27,567 nucleotides of DNA from UBA11957 sp963603285 (lineage in GTDB: Bacteria; Bacillota; Clostridia; Lachnospirales; Lachnospiraceae): NCBI GenBank assembly GCA_963603285.1, contig CAVCMG010000036.1:1-27567 (forward strand), written 5' to 3'. A program made the position numbers and the translations under genes. The stretch's first letter is position 1, and every line of letters begins with the position of its first letter. Positions 13,287 to 21,143 of the stretch are shown here, piece after piece. The notes beneath the pieces were generated by a model. It was not told the origin of the DNA. It was given only the letters and a program-made list of their open reading frames with translations, and searched no databases.

Positions 13287-15344
13287 TTATTTTGTCAACA
13301 GCATCATAATTTCATTGCTGCGTGCCACAAACTTCGTCATCTCATCCGGCGTCAGCGGCTTATGGCTGATCATGGCCAGATCATACAGCTGCTCACAGAT
13401 CATCGGAACCTTCTCCTCATCCTTATGAGCCACCACATACTCTACCAGCGGATGGTTGGCATTCAGCACCAGCGTCACGCTCTCACCGCCAAACATCGAA
13501 GCATCCATACCGTACATCTTCATCATATCCTGCATACGGCGTGTCTCCTCACTCAGCGTTACCATAGCGGAAACATTGGCGTTTTTCAGTCTCTCGACCT
13601 TAACCTCCAGCTTGTCATTGTTCAGCGCTTTCTTAAACACCTCGGAAAGTGTCTTTGTCTCCTCTTCAAGATCTGCACTGTCGCCGTCCTTGAAATCCTC
13701 GGTCAGATCGGCATCGATGCGCTGGAAATGAACCTCCTGATTCTTCTGCTCCACATGGCTGATGAAGGCTGTATCAATATTGTGGCGCAGGATATAGGCA
13801 TCCTTCTCCTCTTCACGGAACATATTGATATACTGACTCTGCTGTACCTCGTCTGTGACATAGAAGAGCGTCGTCTTCTCCGGCTCTTTCTCACCCTCGT
13901 CCTTCTTCTCTTCTGTTGTCTCAGCCTCTTTTGTCTCCTCTGTAGCTGCTTCCTCCGGCTTTCTGTTCTCTGCAATACAGTCAGCCAGCGTCAGATATTT
14001 GCCATCGATATTCTTGAACAGAACATAGTCCATCATCTTATCGGAGAACTTGGCATCCTTGATGCAGCCGTATTTGATAAACGGGCTGATATCGTCCCAG
14101 TATTTCTCATAGTTCTCACGATCCGTCTTGCACATACCGCTCAGCTTGTCGGCAACCTTCTTACTGATATAATCGGAGATCTTCTTTACAAAGCCATCGT
14201 TCTGCAGTGCGCTGCGGGATACGTTCAGCGGCAGATCCGGACAGTCGATCACACCCTTTAAGAGCATCAGGAACTCCGGAATAACCTCTTTGATATTATC
14301 GGCGATAAATACCTGATTGTTGTACAGTTTGATCGTACCCTCGATGGAATCGTACTCGGTATTGATCTTCGGGAAGTACAGGATACCCTTTAAGTTAAAC
14401 GGATAATCCATATTCAGATGGATCCAGAACAGCGGCTCCTTGTAATCATTGAATACCTTGCGGTAGAACGCCTTGTATTCCTCCTCGGTACATTCGTTCG
14501 GATGCTTCATCCACAGCGGATGGATATCGCTTAACGATACCGGACGCTTGTTGATCTTGACTTTATCCTTTGCCGGGGAAACCTCTACGACCTCTTTCTC
14601 GCCGTTTTCGTTTTCCTTTTCCTCGGTCTTGGCATCCTCATGGATATGCTCTACGACAACGTCGCTGTCCAGAAGCTCGGACTCATCGATGTTCTCGTAT
14701 TCCTGCTCGGCATTGGCCTTGGACAGATAGATGTCTACCGGCATAAAGGAACAGTATTTCTCGATAACCTCGCGGGCACGGTACTCATTGGCGAACTCCA
14801 GACTATCCTCGTTTAAGAACAATGTAATACATGTACCTACAGTATCCTTGTCACCGTCCTTGATATCGTACTCTGTACCGCCGTCACATTCCCAGTGTAC
14901 CGGTGTAGCGCCCTCTTTGTAGGACAGAGTATCGATATGCACCTCGTCAGCTACCATAAAGGCAGAATAGAAACCGAGACCGAAATGACCGATGATCTGA
15001 TCCTCGTTGGTCTTGTCCTTATATTTCTCCATAAACTCTGTTGCACCGGAGAAAGCGATCTGGGTGATGTACTCCTCTACCTCATCCGCTGTCATACCAA
15101 GACCATTATCGATAAACTTCATGGTTTTGGCTTCCGGATCGACGATAACCTCGATCTTTGCCTTGTAATCATCGGCAAACTGATATTCGCCCATCACCTC
15201 AAGCTTTTTCAGCTTGGTGATCGCGTCACAGCCGTTGGAGATCAGCTCACGCATAAAAATATCGTGGTCGGAATACAACCACTTTTTAATAATCGGGAAA
15301 ATATTATCGCTGTTGATTGACAGATTACCATGTTTTGCTGCCAT
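13287..15344 (-). CDS. htpG: Chaperone HtpG (bacterial Hsp90)
   Basis: 685-aa ATP-driven chaperone. The N-terminal nucleotide-binding site shows Glu33 and Asn37 in ELISNGCDA, Asp79 in DNGLGMT and the GHFGLGF lid motif at 119-125; the catalytic Arg of the middle domain is Arg377 in LNVSRSAL. It is about 60 residues longer than the E. coli protein because of two highly charged insertions, residues about 219-262 and 460-492, both rich in Glu and Lys. The ATG at 15344 is preferred over GTG at 15353, since AAAGGAG is only one base from the latter. It has its own promoter under a near-consensus CIRCE operator and is followed by hairpin element 5. Confidence 0.95.
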   Translation of the reverse strand: MAAKHGNLSINSDNIFPIIKKWLYSDHDIFMRELISNGCDAITKLKKLEVMGEYQFADDYKAKIEVIVDPEAKTMKFIDNGLGMTADEVEEYITQIAFSGATEFMEKYKDKTNEDQIIGHFGLGFYSAFMVADEVHIDTLSYKEGATPVHWECDGGTEYDIKDGDKDTVGTCITLFLNEDSLEFANEYRAREVIEKYCSFMPVDIYLSKANAEQEYENIDESELLDSDVVVEHIHEDAKTEEKENENGEKEVVEVSPAKDKVKINKRPVSLSDIHPLWMKHPNECTEEEYKAFYRKVFNDYKEPLFWIHLNMDYPFNLKGILYFPKINTEYDSIEGTIKLYNNQVFIADNIKEVIPEFLMLLKGVIDCPDLPLNVSRSALQNDGFVKKISDYISKKVADKLSGMCKTDRENYEKYWDDISPFIKYGCIKDAKFSDKMMDYVLFKNIDGKYLTLADCIAENRKPEEAATEETKEAETTEEKKDEGEKEPEKTTLFYVTDEVQQSQYINMFREEEKDAYILRHNIDTAFISHVEQKNQEVHFQRIDADLTEDFKDGDSADLEEETKTLSEVFKKALNNDKLEVKVERLKNANVSAMVTLSEETRRMQDMMKMYGMDASMFGGESVTLVLNANHPLVEYVVAHKDEEKVPMICEQLYDLAMISHKPLTPDEMTKFVARSNEIMMLLTK

Positions 15345-15406
15345 GTCACTCACACTCCTTTTGTCTTTTTCAGAGCAGTAACTGTTCTGCTCTCCTTATA
15401 ACAGGT

Positions 15407-15435
15407 AGTTTAGTACGGCAGATTTTGTTTGTCAA
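15407..15435 (-). promoter_or_regulatory. Sigma-A promoter of htpG
   Basis: Minus strand TTGACA (15430-15435), 17-bp spacer, TAAACT (15407-15412). The -35 box starts eight bases after the CIRCE repeat. The leader of about 55 nt holds a hairpin AGAGCAG/CTGCTCT (15372-15393). Confidence 0.8.
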
Positions 15436-15437
15436 GG

Positions 15438-15475
15438 AAAAATCAGCACTCATTGATGGTGAGTGCTGATTTTTT
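15438..15475 (-). promoter_or_regulatory. CIRCE-like HrcA operator doubling as terminator hairpin
   Basis: TCAGCACTC (15443-15451), nine bases, GAGTGCTGA (15461-15469). The HrcA operator consensus is TTAGCACTC-N9-GAGTGCTAA, so each arm differs at one symmetric position and the spacer length is exact. It lies directly upstream of the htpG -35 box. The same repeat, flanked by A-runs and T-runs on both sides (TTTTT at 15438-15442 on the minus strand), forms a rho-independent hairpin 16 bp after the stop of the preceding GGDEF/EAL gene. HrcA binding is inference from the match and position. Confidence 0.8.
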
Positions 15476-15484
15476 ATCTTTTGT

Positions 15485-18118
15485 TTATAAATTTTTGCCA
15501 AATGTTTCAAGAAACAGCTCCTCCGGAACCGGTTTCCCATAATAATAGCCCTGTAAAAAGTCCGGCTGCAGCTTTTTTATATATTCCGTCTCTTCCTTTG
15601 TCTCCACGCCCTCCACGCAGACCACAAGCCCCAGCTCATGCGACAGTGTGATGATACTCTTCATCAGCATATAATCAAACTGGCTGCGCAGTGCCCGCAC
15701 AGTAAACGAACGGTCCAGCTTGATCAGATTGGGATTCATCGTAGAGATATTGCTGAAATTGGAATATCCCGTGCCAAAATCATCCACGGCAATAACAAAG
15801 CCCTTCTGCCCCATCTGGTTCCAGAGCCGGTGGATCAGCTGATTATTCTCCAGCAGCTGGCTTTCCGTCATTTCGAGGATGCAGGCATTGTAGTCCAGAC
15901 CATTTCGATCCATGGCATCCTGCAGATCCTGATGGATACCGCTTTTCTGGAACTGCACGGCGGAAAGATTGATCGACACCTTAAAGTCTTTGTCGTGCCT
16001 GCGGAATTTCTGACACAGCTCAAAGCTCTTCTGGATCAGCCATTGTCCTACCGGCACGATCAGGGCACTCTTTTCAAGGACAGGGATAAACTCCACAGGA
16101 GATATGGGCTCGCCGCTCTCCCTTGTATAACGCATCAGGGCTTCCGCCGCATACAGCTCGCCGGTCTTTGCATTTACGATCGGCTGGTAATACACATCAA
16201 ATCCCACAAAATTATTCTTGATCGAACGCTTCATTTCCTGCAGGATCATCGTTCTTCTCAATGACTTTTCATAATCCGTATGCTGGAAAACATAGCATTG
16301 GTTACGCCCCAGATTTTTGGCGCGGCCAAGCGCGAACTGTGTCCGCTTCATCGCCCCGTTATAATTACAGCCGTCCAGTGCCTCCGCACCGACCACACCT
16401 GCCGAGATCGTAAAAATCACATCATAATTCATATCCCGGATCAGCGCATCAATGCTGGCCCGGATCTTATCGTACAGCTCCTGTGCCTGCTGTGGCTTTG
16501 CCCTGTCATATTCCACAACGATAAATTCGTCTCCGGACAGCCTGAACAGCTGCTGCGATGATGAGATCACCTCCTGCATGGACAATGCCGTACTGCGCAG
16601 CACAAAATCACCGCACCGGTCGCCGTACTGTTCATTGATCTCCCGGAATTCGTCGACACCGACCCGGAGCAGATAGCCCTTAAAGCCCTGGCGGCATTTC
16701 TCATCATACTGCTTTTCAAACGCCGATTCACCCAGAAGTCCGCTCACATTATCCGCGAGCTGTCTGACGCCGATCTCATTGATACAGCCAACAATGAACA
16801 GCGGCTTGTCATTCCTGCCCCGGATCACCCGGCCCTGACAGTTGATCCATACCGGCTGCCGGCTGCGGTTCAGCCAGCGGTAGGACAGATTGTGCTCGTC
16901 GCGCACGCCCTCCGCCATTTCATCCAGCTCCTTTAAAAGCACCGGCTGATCCTCTGCGTAGACAAACGTCTTGAAGGTTTCTGCCACATTCGTAAATGTA
17001 CTCGACGGCAGCGCAAACCGGCGGGATGCCGCCTCCGAAATATAATAAATATCCTTTGTCAGATCGCAGATATACAGATAGTCGTTCATGCAGTCTGCAA
17101 ATTTTCTGAGAAGTGTGCGCAGGGTGAGGAATATCTCCTGATTCAGCATCTGTTCTCCCAGTGCAAAGGACTCCACATCCTTTTCCGTCTCAAAGGACAT
17201 ATCCCGGCTGTAGATCGTATAGCAGGCCCTGCCCTTTCTTTTTGACTTGTACATGGCCTGATCGGCACAGTAAAACAGACGGGCATACTCGCGGCCACAG
17301 TCCTTTGTCGTACTGACACCCATGCTGACACTGACCGTATACGTATCCTGGACAAAACAGAGCGTTTTGAAAATCCGCTCCACGACCTGCTCCCTGTGCT
17401 CCGGCAGCTCCATGAACAAAACAAACTCATCGCCGCCCACACGCACGGCAATATCCTTCATCCGGCAGGCAGCTAACAGCCGCTTTGCCGTACTTTTCAG
17501 TACCTTGTCTCCAAACTGATGACCGTATGTATCATTAATCAGCTTAAAGCGGTCCACATCAAACAGAAGCAGCATATATTCCAGCTCCGAATGGGCCAGC
17601 AGGCGGTCCCGGATCATCATTTCGCCGCTCACATGATTTTTCAGGCTGGTCAGAAGATCCATGGTTGCCTTTTTCTCATATTCCAGAGAAGCCATCTCCT
17701 GCTCATGCTGTTTGGTGATATCCTTGAGGCATACCAGTCCATACACCGTCTGCGTCGCTTCATCCTGAAACATCTGCACGGACTTACAGATCCACATCGT
17801 CCGGTTTCTGACATCCTTTGTACAGTATTCCACAGACAGACTGGTCACCCCGCGCGCAAAGGACTGTAAAAGCTTTGCGCAGGTATTCAGCCTGCAGTAC
17901 GCACTCATCGTCTCCTCCGACACCCTGCGTTCCCAGCGCAGACAATATTCGTTATAGGAGCATGGCGCCACAAGCGCAACTGCCGGAAGCACATCCAGAT
18001 TTCCCGCATCCAGCTGCTGTGAAAACGCCTCATCGATCCGGTCTCTGGTAATGTTTACCTGATACACGACCACCGAATCGTGCAGTACAGCCTGCCGGTA
18101 CTGTTCCTCATACAGCAT
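15485..18118 (-). CDS. Cyclic-di-GMP protein with two GGDEF domains and one EAL domain
   Basis: 877-aa soluble protein with no membrane segment. Order: PAS-like region (1-140), GGDEF domain 1 (150-305), PAS-like region (about 340-450), GGDEF-like domain 2 (460-612) and EAL domain (625-870). Domain 1 looks active: GGDEF at 228-232 with the RxxD inhibitory site RMKD at 219-222. Domain 2 has SGDEF at 528-532 and a worn substrate region, so it may be regulatory. The EAL domain keeps its catalytic residues: Glu659 in the EAL triad, Asn717, Glu749, the DDFGTGYS loop at 779-786, Lys800, Glu836 and Gln856. It therefore probably both makes and degrades cyclic di-GMP, switched by its PAS inputs. The start has only a moderate GAGGGA site. 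It ends 16 bp before the CIRCE/terminator repeat. Confidence 0.9.
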   Translation of the reverse strand: MLYEEQYRQAVLHDSVVVYQVNITRDRIDEAFSQQLDAGNLDVLPAVALVAPCSYNEYCLRWERRVSEETMSAYCRLNTCAKLLQSFARGVTSLSVEYCTKDVRNRTMWICKSVQMFQDEATQTVYGLVCLKDITKQHEQEMASLEYEKKATMDLLTSLKNHVSGEMMIRDRLLAHSELEYMLLLFDVDRFKLINDTYGHQFGDKVLKSTAKRLLAACRMKDIAVRVGGDEFVLFMELPEHREQVVERIFKTLCFVQDTYTVSVSMGVSTTKDCGREYARLFYCADQAMYKSKRKGRACYTIYSRDMSFETEKDVESFALGEQMLNQEIFLTLRTLLRKFADCMNDYLYICDLTKDIYYISEAASRRFALPSSTFTNVAETFKTFVYAEDQPVLLKELDEMAEGVRDEHNLSYRWLNRSRQPVWINCQGRVIRGRNDKPLFIVGCINEIGVRQLADNVSGLLGESAFEKQYDEKCRQGFKGYLLRVGVDEFREINEQYGDRCGDFVLRSTALSMQEVISSSQQLFRLSGDEFIVVEYDRAKPQQAQELYDKIRASIDALIRDMNYDVIFTISAGVVGAEALDGCNYNGAMKRTQFALGRAKNLGRNQCYVFQHTDYEKSLRRTMILQEMKRSIKNNFVGFDVYYQPIVNAKTGELYAAEALMRYTRESGEPISPVEFIPVLEKSALIVPVGQWLIQKSFELCQKFRRHDKDFKVSINLSAVQFQKSGIHQDLQDAMDRNGLDYNACILEMTESQLLENNQLIHRLWNQMGQKGFVIAVDDFGTGYSNFSNISTMNPNLIKLDRSFTVRALRSQFDYMLMKSIITLSHELGLVVCVEGVETKEETEYIKKLQPDFLQGYYYGKPVPEELFLETFGKNL

Positions 18119-18303
18119 AGTATTCCCTCACTTTTATGTTTTCTTCCTTTTTCTTTCCTGCTTATCAGTTTACTCCTTTCCCGTCCGTTTTTCTATCCCG
18201 ATTTTTGCAAAAATTTCACACAATTTACAATAAATGTCTGACTTTGGCACGTTGCCCGCGTACACAAAACAGATCCATCGGATTATTTTTCATATACACG
18301 GCG

Positions 18304-18333
18304 AAAAAAGCCGGGCAGAACACTTCTGCCCGG
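18304..18333 (-). terminator. Intrinsic terminator of the HAD/small acidic gene pair
   Basis: Minus strand CCGGGCAGAA pairs with TTCTGCCCGG (18324-18333 with 18311-18320), loop of three, then CTTTTTT. It lies 20 bp after the stop at 18353. Confidence 0.9.
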
Positions 18334-18352
18334 AATCTGTATACATCCATAT

Positions 18353-18613
18353 TTATACTTCGAGGATCAGATATGTGCCGTCACCTACGGTAAACACCTC
18401 GGAAGCCTCCAAAAGGTCGTCATCCGACATACCTTCCACATCCGCACCGGCGGACTCCATATACTCCCGTACCTCCTTCACTGAGTTTACAACGACCGCC
18501 ATACAGTCTTCGAGAAATTCCTCTGCCGCCTCATAGGTCTCAGCCACCGGCTCGTCATAAAGCTGTCCCTGATTCTTCAGAAATGCCAGAATGCACTCTT
18601 CACTGTATTCCAT
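18353..18613 (-). CDS. Small acidic hypothetical protein
   Basis: 86-aa very acidic protein, probably mostly helical (residues 5-70), no membrane segment or signal. The family is not recognised. The start at 18613 is chosen because GGAGGT precedes it by eight bases; an ATG at 18628 overlaps the stop of the upstream HAD gene (TAATG) but lacks a site. With the HAD gene it forms a two-gene operon closed by a strong terminator. Confidence 0.7.
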   Translation of the reverse strand: MEYSEECILAFLKNQGQLYDEPVAETYEAAEEFLEDCMAVVVNSVKEVREYMESAGADVEGMSDDDLLEASEVFTVGDGTYLILEV

Positions 18614-18627
18614 ACTGCATACCTCCA

Positions 18628-19416
18628 TTATATAAATTCATCGTTCAGAATCTTTCGCAGTCCGTTCTCCACCGTATCGGTATGTCTTTCGCAGGTCTCA
18701 TAAACGCCGGCGACTGCTGTATCCATCGTAACAGGCATACCGACAAAGGAAAGCATTTCCATATCATTAAAGTTGTCTCCAAAGGCCACACATTCGTCCG
18801 GTGCGATACCCAGTCTTTGCAGGATATGTTCAAGACCGGTGCGCTTGTTGACATGCATCGGCATCATATCCAGCCAGGCGTTGCCACTCGTGACAACATG
18901 TACGCGGTCACCGTACGTCTCTTCCCAGTACATCGCATGGGAGGCGATCCCCTCCGGTGCATAGACAGAGATCTTGAAATACGGCTCCTCCGTGGCGAAA
19001 ATATCCGGCACTACGGTAACGTTATTCTTCACCACATCGCGCATGTGCACAACATACGCCGGATTCTTTGGCATCAGATAGCTGGTGTGGATCCCGGACA
19101 ACAGGATCTCCTCCCCAGGACGGCTGTTGATATCCCGCATGATCTCCTGACCAAGCGCACGGTCCATCAGCTCCAGATGCAGCATATCGTCTCTGTAAAA
19201 GCTCAGACAGCCGTTTTCACAGATATAGGCAATCTCGTCTGCCACCGGGGCAAACAGCCGCTGCTGGTTGTCGTACTGCCGTCCGCTCGCCGAGACAAAA
19301 TAAATGCCCTTTTCTTCGTACAGTCTGTGGATCAGCCCACAGGTATCTGCCCCCAGCGCCTGTGCGCCGTTAAGAAGCAGTGTGCCGTCCAGATCACTGG
19401 CTACCAGTTTAATCAT
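18628..19416 (-). CDS. Cof-type HAD-IIB phosphatase
   Basis: 262-aa cytosolic haloacid-dehalogenase-type phosphatase. Motif I is DLDGT with nucleophile Asp8 and acid/base Asp10, motif II SASGR at 42-46, and motif IV GDNFNDMEML near residues 209-218 with the metal-binding Asp pair; the C2B cap lies between about 85 and 190. Members act on sugar phosphates, FMN, pyridoxal phosphate and similar small molecules, and sequence alone does not fix the substrate. It is followed at 14 bp by the small acidic gene. Its promoter carries a 14-bp direct repeat, and the next gene upstream on the same strand is a PLP-binding MocR regulator. Confidence 0.9.
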   Translation of the reverse strand: MIKLVASDLDGTLLLNGAQALGADTCGLIHRLYEEKGIYFVSASGRQYDNQQRLFAPVADEIAYICENGCLSFYRDDMLHLELMDRALGQEIMRDINSRPGEEILLSGIHTSYLMPKNPAYVVHMRDVVKNNVTVVPDIFATEEPYFKISVYAPEGIASHAMYWEETYGDRVHVVTSGNAWLDMMPMHVNKRTGLEHILQRLGIAPDECVAFGDNFNDMEMLSFVGMPVTMDTAVAGVYETCERHTDTVENGLRKILNDEFI

Positions 19417-19448
19417 ATGTATTCTCCCTCTCGGGCTGCTATGCCCTT

Positions 19449-19476
19449 ATTATAAATGTATTTTGCGCGCCTGCAA
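19449..19476 (-). promoter_or_regulatory. Sigma-A promoter of the HAD phosphatase operon
   Basis: Minus strand TTGCAG (19471-19476), 16-bp spacer, TATAAT (19449-19454), about 35 bp upstream of the ATG. Confidence 0.75.
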
Positions 19477-19497
19477 GCACAGGAATGTATTTTGCGC
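19455..19497. repeat. 14-bp direct repeat spanning the HAD promoter
   Basis: AATGTATTTTGCGC occurs exactly at 19455-19468 and at 19484-19497, 29 bp from start to start. The first copy fills the spacer between -10 and -35; the second lies just upstream of -35. This is the layout of an operator pair. MocR-family regulators such as GabR and PdxR bind direct repeats, and a mocR gene ends 46 bp away, so it is the natural candidate; this link is inference. Confidence 0.75.
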
Positions 19498-19542
19498 TGA
19501 TTGTACAATCTTTTCCCTCTGATTTTGGCAATATTATCCAAA

Positions 19543-20943
19543 TCAGGCAAACGAAGCAAACAAAGCATCCACCGCATCCGGAATCTCCTGCAACGGAATC
19601 GACGCATAGCCTAAAAGCAACCGGTTTTTATCCTGTCCTGCCATTTTTCCCATGCAGTAATCAGCCATCTGGTACACACGGATGCCTGATGCCCTGGCCC
19701 GCTGTACACACTGCTCCACCGACTGCCCCTGCAGCGGTCTTAACAGGATATGAAGCCCTGCATGTTCCCCCTCTATGTCAAACTCTGCCGGTCTTTTTTT
19801 CACTGCTGCCACCAGCGCGTCATGCTTCTGCCGGTACAGATTACGCATCCGGTTCAAATGCCGCTCAAAATAGCCCTGCCGGATAAACTGCTCCAGCACC
19901 CGCTGGTCGATACGCGACACCGTCGTGGCAAAGCATTCGGCCCGGTCACGGTATATCTCTAAAAGCGGCTTTGGCAGCACCATATAGCTGATACGGATCG
20001 ACGGCGCTACGGACTTGGAAAACGTCCCCAGATAGATCACCTGCTGCCCCCCGTCATAGCCCTGCAAAGACGGCAGCGGGTGGCCACTGTAGCGGAACTC
20101 ACTGTCGTAATCATCCTCGATCAGCAGCCGCCCCTCCTTCTCTCTGGCCCACCGAAGAAGCGCCGTCCGCCGCTCCATCGACATGACCGTTCCCGTCGGA
20201 AACTGATGTGACGGCATGACATAGGCAATATCCGCCCCGCTCTCTGCCAGCTCATCGACCCGCATACCGGCCTCGTCAAGCCCCACCGAGCATACCGGAT
20301 ACCCCAGCGTCTCAAAACAGCGCCTCGCGCTCAGATACGTCGGATCCTCCATCGCAATCCTGTGCGCATGCCCCAGCATCACCGACAGAAGAAACAGCAG
20401 ATAATCATTTCCCGCACCGATCACGATCTGCGCAGCCGAACACTCCACACCCCGCGCATAATGCAGATACTCCCGAAGCGCCTCGCGAAGCCCCGCCTCA
20501 CCCCTCGGCTGCCCCTGCACAAACATATGCTGCTCCGTATCCAGAAGCGCCGTCTTCGTCAGCCGGTTCCACACCGCAAAAGGAAATCCCTGCTCATCGA
20601 TCCCGTTCACCGAAAAATCATACCGCCAGACCTCTCCCTGCGGCTCATCCTCATCCACAGTCGCCGTCTCATCCACCGGAAGCTCATACAACGTCTCTAC
20701 ATCACAGACAAAAAAGCCCTTACACGGCACCGGCTCAATATACCCCTCATCCTGCAGTCTCGCATACGCCAGATCCACCGTACTCCTGCTCACCTGCAAA
20801 TGCCCCGCCAGCGCCCGCGCCGACGGCAGCCTCTCCCCCGAAGGAATATCCCCCGCCCGCACCTTGGCCCGTATATCCTCATAAATCTGCTCATACAGCG
20901 GCCTCTTCTTATCATTCTCCAGCAGAATCGTCAACTCTCTCAC
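19543..20943 (-). CDS. MocR/PdxR-type regulator (GntR helix-turn-helix fused to aminotransferase fold)
   Basis: 466 aa. Residues 10-80 form the GntR winged helix (RLPSARALAGHLQVSRSTVDLAYARLQDEG region), a linker rich in acidic residues follows (85-105), and residues 110-460 are a fold-type I aminotransferase domain that binds PLP through Lys310 in GTFSKSVAPS, with Asp277/Asp280 of EDDYDSEF nearby. Such proteins sense PLP or amino-compound adducts and bind direct repeats. The start is GTG at 20943 with a moderate GAGGG site. No pdxS/pdxT or gab genes are adjacent. The HAD phosphatase downstream on the same strand is the closest possible target. Hairpin element 6 lies directly upstream. Confidence 0.9.
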   Translation of the reverse strand: MRELTILLENDKKRPLYEQIYEDIRAKVRAGDIPSGERLPSARALAGHLQVSRSTVDLAYARLQDEGYIEPVPCKGFFVCDVETLYELPVDETATVDEDEPQGEVWRYDFSVNGIDEQGFPFAVWNRLTKTALLDTEQHMFVQGQPRGEAGLREALREYLHYARGVECSAAQIVIGAGNDYLLFLLSVMLGHAHRIAMEDPTYLSARRCFETLGYPVCSVGLDEAGMRVDELAESGADIAYVMPSHQFPTGTVMSMERRTALLRWAREKEGRLLIEDDYDSEFRYSGHPLPSLQGYDGGQQVIYLGTFSKSVAPSIRISYMVLPKPLLEIYRDRAECFATTVSRIDQRVLEQFIRQGYFERHLNRMRNLYRQKHDALVAAVKKRPAEFDIEGEHAGLHILLRPLQGQSVEQCVQRARASGIRVYQMADYCMGKMAGQDKNRLLLGYASIPLQEIPDAVDALFASFA

Positions 20944-20978
20944 AGTCAGTCAACCCTCTCTCATCTTTTTCAAAGTCA

Positions 20979-21135
20979 GGGGGTGTGAGTTTTCCGTCCT
21001 CTCTGGTATATAGGATGTATTTCAGCGACTTCAGCGAGTAAGAGTCCGAGACTACAGGCTCGGACCGACGGAGCCGGAGCGCAAAATACATCCTATATAC
21101 CAGAACGGACGGAAGGCTCACACCCCCGTCCGTCC
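20979..21135 (-). repeat. Long-hairpin element 6 (family B), between glnS and mocR
   Basis: Arms 20979-21023 and 21083-21127 are both 45 nt and pair at 40 positions. The 59-nt core starts AGCGACTT and ends GGAGCGC. It contains the same 25-nt block as element 5 (21042-21066), which folds as GTCCGAG/CTCGGAC. CCGTCCGTCC (21126-21135) is 8 bp after the glnS stop, so glnS would be read into it. Read on, the element would be the leader of mocR, whose GTG is 36 bp further. Confidence 0.83.
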
Positions 21136-21143
21136 CTCACATT

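Noticed and set aside
18187..18196. CCGTCCGTTT as a seventh element end
   Set aside because: No inverted repeat or core accompanies it; a chance match in the gap upstream of the GGDEF/EAL gene.
128..21135. MITE or REP-type dispersed transposable repeat
   Set aside because: Arms are not shared between copies, and I see no target-site duplication or transposase gene. Only the short core and one end motif are common.
20979..21135. Element 6 as a MocR operator
   Set aside because: The same core occurs after htpG, far from any mocR gene, so the element is not specific to this regulator.
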